DNA of 32,432 nt, taken from contig CANPZN010000013.1 of NCBI GenBank assembly GCA_947588785.1, positions 1-32,432 on the forward strand, written 5' to 3'. Shown one piece after another: positions 25,501 through 31,151 of the stretch. Under the pieces are notes generated by a model. It was not told the DNA's origin, searched no databases, and saw only the letters and a list, made by a program, of their open reading frames with translations. The position numbers and the translations under genes are program-made. Origin of the DNA: Candidatus Gastranaerophilales bacterium (GTDB lineage Bacteria; Cyanobacteriota; Vampirovibrionia; Gastranaerophilales; Gastranaerophilaceae). The stretch's first letter is position 1; each line of letters starts with the position of its first letter.

Positions 25501-26099
25501 CAAGCCCGGTTGTATCTACAAATTCATATAAAAATAATAAATTGGGAACTGTAGGGAAAAATTTACCTTCCGTAATGGTAAAATTGGCAGAAAATGGCGA
25601 ATTATTGATAAAAGGGCCGAATGTTATGCAGGGATATTGGGGAAAAGAGGAGATGACAAAAGAAGTCATTGATGAAGATGAATGGTTTCATACGGGTGAT
25701 ATCGGTGAAATAGATAAAGAAGGATATATAAAAATAACAGGAAGAATAAAAAATATGATAGTTCTTGGTGGTGGAAAGAAAATATTCCCCGAAGAAGTAG
25801 AGGCTGTACTTGAAAAATCAGATAAAATTAAAGAGGTTTGCGTGCTTTCATTGAAAATACGTTCAGGAAATAAAGCAGGAACGGAAGAAGTAGGGGCAAT
25901 TATAGTTCCTGCAGATAATATTTTGAATAATGAAAATGTTGAAAAGATAATTGAAGATGAAGTTAAAACTTTAGCGAAAGCTAATCTCGCAGAGTATAAG
26001 ATACCTACGGTAATAGTAATTCACAGAGATGAACTTCCTAAAACATCGACAAAAAAGGTTAAAAGAAAAGATTTACTGGAATGGTATGAACATCTTTAA
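22557..26099 (+). CDS. Fused lysophospholipid transporter/acyltransferase/acyl-ACP ligase
   Basis: A 1180-residue protein joining three lipid activities. Residues about 1-410 form a 12-helix major facilitator domain of LplT type. Residues about 420-600 are a PlsC-like acyltransferase: NHTGHLD (His442-x4-Asp447), FPEG (510-513) and VPFAIKGG. Residues about 620-1180 are an AMP-binding ligase: YTSGTTGNPK (803-812), GYGLTETSP and HTGDIGEIDKEGYIKITGR. Together they would import lysophospholipids, activate fatty acids and reacylate the lipid, as E. coli does with LplT and Aas. The fused form is known elsewhere. The start is GTG; GGGGG lies about 10 bases upstream. Elements E4 and E5 lie on either side in direct orientation. 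Confidence 0.9.
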   Translation: MNIKDKLGPISNIEFDKLFLGQLFSHFSDAILQFILISILMEIIPEAGKVIALTFFVFLFPQFILSPVTGAICDKFSRKKVLAFSTFYRALILILFINLFYLKSVLNVEIIYVTAFFLGTGSAFFYPAKMSILPNIVENKQLKFANALNSSIGAISILFGAFIANFIIQHSNNLYALYIIISFYIVSSILCISIVPKYMQKTVKISDKIIEDMKTAINYIRSHKRALYLVMLSICIQFIVAAFSNNLNTLITDYYGLQFSDLTYLRTILGIGIILGMVATIYFARFIKLVHMFAIGFLILCIALFTANFCNSLTIAWKWLIPIGMADAMVVVMLDTVLQKVTPDRVRGKIFGLNLTLNTFSFLTGTLAAVYSTNYMQPLTTFKIIAAIAFIMALLILLFDKSFRYFILKATIGQIFLLLFRYKVEGLENLPKKGKIILAGNHTGHLDPFILQMATKRQLWFITGPEAFNVPIIKYFLKFYNVLPLKFGKGMEALDNAVIQLNKGEAVIIFPEGKFTPNGELCKFNRGVAIMAKNAKCPIVPFAIKGGFETWNKSRRLPKFFNTIVIQFGQIIEDVERDEKEIAKDLQLRVNYMKHSLERRALYNISHKMHSNFLDLMQERSDIHGSVRALSIKTKDGYEQLTYIELARCAKKFANYMIEKINIKKGDRIAILCESRPEFAIGMFASIQTGAITVPLDIKLTVNEHTNILSDCNPRVLCCSSQYLNHAIEVKNNVESIEYIFVLDKEYLRRFNAKESEQLKVGDEVKTELNTYTQFPNVYDVDGDITKDIGVPRPLDDTALIVYTSGTTGNPKGVMISFDNIYSQIRDFEKLFLLSHKNRFLSILPLNHLLELNVGLFAMLYMGAEITYIKTLSPKELTETMKEKQITNMIVVPLVAKMLKNSIEKQIKKQDEKIQRVFNFMYKIAKYFPMKVRHIMFKRIINELGGKFECFISGGAPLDNSVAEFFDRIGIPAFQGYGLTETSPVVSTNSYKNNKLGTVGKNLPSVMVKLAENGELLIKGPNVMQGYWGKEEMTKEVIDEDEWFHTGDIGEIDKEGYIKITGRIKNMIVLGGGKKIFPEEVEAVLEKSDKIKEVCVLSLKIRSGNKAGTEEVGAIIVPADNILNNENVEKIIEDEVKTLAKANLAEYKIPTVIVIHRDELPKTSTKKVKRKDLLEWYEHL

Positions 26100-26103
26100 T
26101 CTT

Positions 26104-26220
26104 TTGTCCGGGAAAATTTTGTTGGTTCAAAACGTGGCGAATTTTCGTAGGATGGAGTCGAGCGAAAGCGAGCGAATGACAAGCCGAGAGCAAGCATAAA
26201 GTTGTGACACTGGATTAAAT
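26104..26220 (+). repeat. Dispersed intergenic element, copy E5
   Basis: The shortest copy (117 bp), starting TTGTCCGGGAAAATTTTG four bases after the preceding stop codon and ending AAAGTTGTGACACTGG then ATTAAAT, a 3' end identical to E4 over 23 bases. The interior GTCGAGCGAAAGCGAGCGAA is the clearest example of the AGCGA-rich filling and is far richer in G and C than nearby genes. Confidence 0.82.
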
Positions 26221-26255
26221 TATGCCTGAATATGTTAAAAAAGAAATCAAGGTTA

Positions 26256-26681
26256 TTATTCCAGGTTTGTTATAACTTTAATTTCTAATATAAGATAATA
26301 TATTATAGAAAGTACAAAGAATATTAAATTAAATTTGTTTTTAAAAGAAGAAGGTTTTATTTTGCTTATATATTCTAAATACAAAGATATAAAGAATGGT
26401 AAGTATATAAAGAGTAATAAATATAAAAACTGCAAAAAATAACCGATATCAAAGTATATATTGTAGAATAAAAAAATAAAAATGATAGCTTTAATAATAA
26501 AAGATAATATTTTTTTAGTTAAAGATATTACTTCTTTTTGTTTGATTATGATAAAACAATATAAAAGGGAAATAAAAAATATAGTTTCAATTAAATAAAT
26601 AATTTTATCATTTGTTTTAATAATGAAGTGTGTATTAAGAAGAATGCACAAAATAAATAAAATTATAGAAAATATTTTCAT
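26256..26681 (-). CDS. Small five-helix membrane protein, unknown
   Basis: A 141-residue, very hydrophobic protein with about five transmembrane helices (roughly 1-20, 27-46, 58-77, 80-102 and 117-134) and almost no soluble loops. AGAGG lies 6 bases upstream of the ATG, which supports it as a real gene. It stands alone, divergent from the large TPR gene and convergent on element E5. No family is recognised; the composition, dominated by Ile, Phe and Leu, is partly a result of the high AT content. Confidence 0.6.
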   Translation of the reverse strand: MKIFSIILFILCILLNTHFIIKTNDKIIYLIETIFFISLLYCFIIIKQKEVISLTKKILSFIIKAIIFIFLFYNIYFDIGYFLQFLYLLLFIYLPFFISLYLEYISKIKPSSFKNKFNLIFFVLSIIYYLILEIKVITNLE

Positions 26682-26773
26682 ACTAACCTCTTTAAAAAGA
26701 TACTATAAACATAAAAATAAATAAAGAATAATAAACGTTGATTTTTTATTAATTAAATAAGATAATTTATATA

Positions 26774-26925
26774 TGTTCGAGAAAATTTCACAGATACAAA
26801 ACAAGATTAAAATAATGGACATGTACGTTAATCAAGTGTGAAGTCAATAAAAATAAAAACATCAACGGACATCAAGGAATTTCAAAACGATCGGCGTCAA
26901 AGTATGGCACCGGATCAAATTAAAT
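26774..26925 (+). repeat. Dispersed intergenic element, copy E6
   Basis: The most diverged copy (152 bp). It starts TGTTCGAGAAAATTTCAC and ends CAAAGTATGGCACCGG then ATCAAATTAAAT, with the ATG of the TPR gene following at once. Its interior lacks the AGCGA run and is more AT-rich than the others, except GATCGGCGTC near the end. Identity to the family rests on both ends together. Confidence 0.6.
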
Positions 26926-28962
26926 ATGGAGGGTAGTATCATTAGTATAAGAAATTTAATTTTAGGATTCATGTTATGCTTATTTATTGTAAAAAATGTA
27001 GAGGCAATGACTCCTGAAGCTAACCAATACTATAAAACAGCTTGTATACAGGCTGATAATGAGCAATATAATTCAGCCATAGACAGCCTATTAAAAGCAA
27101 TACAGCTGTCAAATGACGATGCATTTTTATATACGAAACTTGGCGGAATGTATTCTGAGGTTGGTCAGTGGGGAAATGCAGTTGAAGCATATAAAAAGTC
27201 TATAAAAATAAAACCGGATGATGCTTTTGTATATATAAGTTTGGGTAATATATATGAACAAATGCAAGACTATAAAAATGCTTATAATGCATATAATCAA
27301 GCAATGAAAATATTTCCTGAATATAAATATAATTATTTAAATCTTGCAAGTGTAAAAACTCATTTGAAAGAAGATGAAGAAGCTATAAAATATTATCAAA
27401 TGTTTTTGACGTATTATCCTGATGCTTTAGATGCAAGAGAAAATATGGCTTCAATATATCTGAGAATGAATAAACCAAAAGATGCTGTTGAAATATATAA
27501 TGATATATATTTGAAAGATCCTGCTTCGTTTAAAGATTATTCAAATTATGGTTTGGCACTATACAGAATTTCAGACTACGATAAAGCAGAAAAAATTCTT
27601 ACCAAAGCATTAGAAAAAGATAAAAATGATTATGTAGCAATGGCAAATTTAGCATATGTATATCTTGCTCAAAATAAGTCAAAGGAGGCAGTGGCTTCAT
27701 TCTCAAAAGTATTGGATATTGAACCTGAAATGAATACCGTAAGATTCGATTATGCTAATTTATTAGCTGATAATAATAAAATCGATGAGGCGTTAATTCA
27801 GTATGAAGAATATTTAAAAACCTGTAAAGACAATGAAATAGCGTATATAAACACTGCTATATTATATTCAAAAAAAGAAGATTATAATTCTGCAATAAGA
27901 GTATTGCTTGAAGGAAAAAATCAAGCTCCTAATAATAAAGAAATTCAAAGAGAATTAGCAAAAGTATATCATCTGGATAAAAAATATGAAGAGGCAATAA
28001 AAATATATGATTCATTGCTTGAGTCAGATCCTGACAATGAGGATATATTGTTAAATAAAGCAATTGCATATCATGCACTAAAACGTTATGATGAAGCACT
28101 GGCTTTATATAAAATTATAATAGCCAAAAAGCCTGATAATAAATTAGCTTTAGATTATCGTTTAAAAGCATATATAGCTCAAGGTGATTCATATTATAAT
28201 TCTGGAAATTACAGAAAAGCTGTTGTGAGTTATGAAGAAGCGTTAAAATATGATAGTGAAAATCCTATATTGTATTTAAATATTGCTAATGCGTATGAGA
28301 AATTAGGTACTAAGTCTAAAGTAATTGAGTATTATGAAAAAGCAATGGAAATTGCTCCTGAAAATTCAGATATTCTTTCTTCTTATGCTAAAACTCTAAC
28401 AAATTATAATAAAACTGATGAAGCAAAAATCGTTTATGAAAAAGCCATGGAGGCAAAAACAGTTTCTGCTGATGAAAAATATAATAATTATGTTTTGCTT
28501 GGTGATAATTACTATAAAAACCAGGATTACCATAATGCACTGATAGAATATAAAAAAGCATTACAGTTAAAAAGTAAGGATGAATTTCTTAATATTAAAT
28601 TAGGTAATACATATAAAGCAATGTCAGATTTAGATAGTGCTATTGATTATTATAATGAAGCAATAAAGATTAACTCAGAAAATCCTGATTCGTATTTTAA
28701 TAAAGGCTTATGTCAGGCAGAAAAAGGAATTTTAGATTCCGCAATAGAGAATTTCAAAAGAGTAATAAGTTTAAAAACAGATTATGCTTATGCATATTAT
28801 GCTTTAGGTTTGGCATATGAAAAGGGAAATGATATTCAAAATGCTATTTTAAATTATGAGTTATTTGTTGAATATGCACAAGATAAAAATTTGAAAAGTA
28901 ATGTTCAAAATAAAATAAATAATTTAAAAAAGAAATTATCACAAATGGATAATGTCCAATGA
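26926..28962 (+). CDS. Large exported TPR-repeat protein
   Basis: A 678-residue protein with a signal peptide (about 9-27, LILGFMLCLFIVKNVEA) and about 17-18 consecutive tetratricopeptide repeats of the canonical A-x-x-Y-x8-A form, for example WGNAVEAYKKSIKIKPDDAF and ALYKIIIAKKPDNKLAL. It should form a superhelical scaffold in the periplasm or on the envelope. The start is debatable. The ATG at 26926 abuts repeat E6, but a strong GGAGGG lies inside codons 1-3 and is placed 7 bases before an in-frame ATT at 26941, which would give MSIRNLILGF. The gene overlaps the next by 4 bp. Confidence 0.85.
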   Translation: MEGSIISIRNLILGFMLCLFIVKNVEAMTPEANQYYKTACIQADNEQYNSAIDSLLKAIQLSNDDAFLYTKLGGMYSEVGQWGNAVEAYKKSIKIKPDDAFVYISLGNIYEQMQDYKNAYNAYNQAMKIFPEYKYNYLNLASVKTHLKEDEEAIKYYQMFLTYYPDALDARENMASIYLRMNKPKDAVEIYNDIYLKDPASFKDYSNYGLALYRISDYDKAEKILTKALEKDKNDYVAMANLAYVYLAQNKSKEAVASFSKVLDIEPEMNTVRFDYANLLADNNKIDEALIQYEEYLKTCKDNEIAYINTAILYSKKEDYNSAIRVLLEGKNQAPNNKEIQRELAKVYHLDKKYEEAIKIYDSLLESDPDNEDILLNKAIAYHALKRYDEALALYKIIIAKKPDNKLALDYRLKAYIAQGDSYYNSGNYRKAVVSYEEALKYDSENPILYLNIANAYEKLGTKSKVIEYYEKAMEIAPENSDILSSYAKTLTNYNKTDEAKIVYEKAMEAKTVSADEKYNNYVLLGDNYYKNQDYHNALIEYKKALQLKSKDEFLNIKLGNTYKAMSDLDSAIDYYNEAIKINSENPDSYFNKGLCQAEKGILDSAIENFKRVISLKTDYAYAYYALGLAYEKGNDIQNAILNYELFVEYAQDKNLKSNVQNKINNLKKKLSQMDNVQ

Positions 28963-29363
28963 AATATATAGTTGTGTTATTTTTAATAATACAAGTAATA
29001 TTGTGTACTTCTTTTGCCCGAAAAGAATCTCCTTTTGTTATATTATCATCTGGTACAATATCAGTTGAAAATATAAAATATCGGGAAAGAGTATTTTCTG
29101 TCGGTCAAAGAGTTAATTATGCGATAGTAGCTCCTGATAGATTTAAAGATAGTGCATTTAGAATGCAATTATCAACCCAAAATGAAAAGACAACTAATTG
29201 GGGATTTGAAATAATAGAAACAAATGATATATATACTGATAAAACCCAAACTGTATATAGAGATTATGTAGTACCCAGAAAAACAGGTCATTATATATTA
29301 CAATTTTTTTATGCTTCAAATAGAAGATATCCATTTGCACATGTAGAGTTTATGGTTAGATAA
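28959..29363 (+). CDS. Small secreted protein downstream of the TPR protein, unknown
   Basis: A 134-residue protein with a signal peptide (MKYIVVLFLIIQVILCTSFA, about 20 residues). The mature part alternates short polar and hydrophobic stretches (FVILSSGTISVENI, VGQRVNYAIVAP, HYILQFFYASNRRYPFAHVEF), suggesting an all-beta, perhaps immunoglobulin-like, domain. No family is recognised. The ATGA overlap with the TPR gene implies the two are made together and may work as partners outside the cytoplasm. Confidence 0.7.
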   Translation: MKYIVVLFLIIQVILCTSFARKESPFVILSSGTISVENIKYRERVFSVGQRVNYAIVAPDRFKDSAFRMQLSTQNEKTTNWGFEIIETNDIYTDKTQTVYRDYVVPRKTGHYILQFFYASNRRYPFAHVEFMVR

Positions 29364-29765
29364 ATGTTCAAATATTTTAAATTTTTTATGCAAAAATTAA
29401 ATTCTTCAAAATATGTAAGGCGGGGAAAATGTATAAGATGTGGAAGTTGTTGCAGAAATATTCTTTTATATATTGAAGATGAAGCAATAAGAACTATTAA
29501 TCAATTTGAAAAAGTAAAAGAGTGGGATAAGCATTTTACTAATTTTTATGTATCAGGAAAAAATGAAACTGGTGCTTTACTTTTTACCTGTAAAGAGATA
29601 GATAAAAACAATCGTTGTAAAGTATATTTTTTTAGAGGGGTGGGTTGCAGAATGTATCCCCGAGTAAATTCCAAGTTTTTAATAAATGGAGGTAAACCTT
29701 TAGATACATGCGGATATTATTTTGAAATTGATAAGAAATTTAGAACTTATTTAAATAAGTTCTAA
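29364..29765 (+). CDS. YkgJ-type cysteine-cluster protein
   Basis: A 133-residue cytoplasmic protein with the CxxCGxCC pattern of the YkgJ/Fe-S oxidoreductase-like family: Cys23, Cys26, Cys29 and Cys30, then FTCKEI, NRCKVYFFRGVGCRMYP and DTCGYY. The cysteines probably bind zinc or an iron-sulphur cluster; the family's reactions are mostly unknown. The ATG follows the preceding stop directly. The last 26 bp are a perfect palindrome shared with the end of trmFO on the other strand, so the C-terminus RTYLNKF is the same in both proteins. Confidence 0.8.
   Translation: MFKYFKFFMQKLNSSKYVRRGKCIRCGSCCRNILLYIEDEAIRTINQFEKVKEWDKHFTNFYVSGKNETGALLFTCKEIDKNNRCKVYFFRGVGCRMYPRVNSKFLINGGKPLDTCGYYFEIDKKFRTYLNKF
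29740..29765. repeat. Perfect 26-bp palindrome at overlapping gene ends
   Basis: The left half TTAGAACTTATTT is followed exactly by its reverse complement. It contains both stop codons (29740-29742 for trmFO, 29763-29765 for the plus-strand gene) and makes both proteins end R-T-Y-L-N-K-F. A hairpin with up to 11 bp of stem and a four-base loop could form on either transcript. There is no T run directly after it on either side, so it is not a standard terminator. Confidence 0.9.
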
Positions 29766-31056
29766 GTGAGTCTAAAGATCGATTAGCAAGTAATTCATTT
29801 TTAAGTTTTTTATTTTTTTTGAAATTTTTATCAATAATAAGATCATCAACTATGCCCCAATTAGAGTTCATTGGTTGAAAAGAAGAATGTCCTTCAAAAG
29901 ATATATAATGTGTTAATGCACCAAGCATAGTCGTTGTAGGCAGTTCTAAAAGCGGTAAATGATTTATATACCTTGACATATTTATTCCTGCAAGCAGTCC
30001 TGAAGCAATTGATTCCGTATATCCTTCCGTTCCTGTAATTTGTCCGGCAAAGAAAATATTTTTACTCTTTCGTGATTGTAGAGTCGGATTTAAAGATTTT
30101 GGGCTGTTTATAAAAGTATTTCTATGCATTACTCCATATCTTACAATGTTTGCATTTTTAAGTGCAGGAATAGATTTAATTAATTCTTTTTGGGCATTCC
30201 ATTTTAAATTTGTTTGAAATCCTACAAGATTATATAAACTTGCTGACATATTATCCTGTCTTAATTGGACGACAGCATAATTATCTTGTTGTGTTCTTGA
30301 ATCAATAAGACCAACCGGTTTTAAAGGCCCGAATCTTAATGTATCAATACCTCTTGATGCTAAAACTTCAATAGGTAAACAAGATTCAAAAAATTTTGCA
30401 TTTTTTTCAAAAGATTTTAATTCTATTCTTTCAGAATTAATAAGTATATTATAAAAGTTTTCATATTCTTCTTTATTCATAGGGCAATTAATATAATCAG
30501 CCCCACCTTTATTGTATCTGTTTAAATAAAATGCTGAATTAAAATCAATTGAATCTTTTTCAATAATTGGAGCAATCGCATCAAAGAAATAAAGGTAATC
30601 ATTTTCTAAAAAATTTTTTATTTCAAGTGATAAAGATTCGGAAGTTAAAGGCCCTGATGCAATTATGGAGGGAATATTAGTATCCAGTGTTTTTACTTCA
30701 TCTCTGATTAAATTAATATAATGATTATTTTCTATTAGATTTGTAATTTTTTGAGAAAATAATTCTCTGTCAATAGCTAAAGCACCTCCGGCAGGAACTT
30801 TTGATTCAAATATAATAGGTAAAAGAATTGAACCTAATTCTTCCATTTCATGTTTTAATAAACCTGAAGCATTAGTTAAATCATATGAACCAAGACTGTT
30901 TGAACAAACGAATTCTGCGAGTTTATCAGTTTTATGAGCTCCTGTTTCAGTTAGTGGTCTCATTTCATATAAGTCAACATATATATTATTTTTAGCTAAT
31001 TGTAAAGCAGCTTCACTACCTGCAAGCCCACCGCCTATGATTTTTACTTTTTGCAT
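29740..31056 (-). CDS. trmFO: Folate-dependent tRNA m5U54 methyltransferase TrmFO
   Basis: A 438-residue FAD enzyme that methylates U54 in the tRNA T loop using methylene-tetrahydrofolate. The FAD motif GGGLAGSEA (8-16) opens the protein; YEMRP, GAHKTDKLAEFVCSNSLGS, VPAGGALAIDRE and GQITGTEGYTES are diagnostic. The two mechanistic cysteines are at 51 (FVCSNS) and 226 (ESCLPIE). AGAGG lies five bases before the ATG. Its last 26 bp overlap the convergent cysteine-cluster gene. Confidence 0.96.
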   Translation of the reverse strand: MQKVKIIGGGLAGSEAALQLAKNNIYVDLYEMRPLTETGAHKTDKLAEFVCSNSLGSYDLTNASGLLKHEMEELGSILLPIIFESKVPAGGALAIDRELFSQKITNLIENNHYINLIRDEVKTLDTNIPSIIASGPLTSESLSLEIKNFLENDYLYFFDAIAPIIEKDSIDFNSAFYLNRYNKGGADYINCPMNKEEYENFYNILINSERIELKSFEKNAKFFESCLPIEVLASRGIDTLRFGPLKPVGLIDSRTQQDNYAVVQLRQDNMSASLYNLVGFQTNLKWNAQKELIKSIPALKNANIVRYGVMHRNTFINSPKSLNPTLQSRKSKNIFFAGQITGTEGYTESIASGLLAGINMSRYINHLPLLELPTTTMLGALTHYISFEGHSSFQPMNSNWGIVDDLIIDKNFKKNKKLKNELLANRSLDSLRTYLNKF

Positions 31057-31151
31057 TTTTCCTCTTTTATTTAAATTATTACATGAAAATCTTTATAAAT
31101 AATATATATATAGTAAAATAAAAATATATAAGTTAAAGGTGGAATTAAGTT

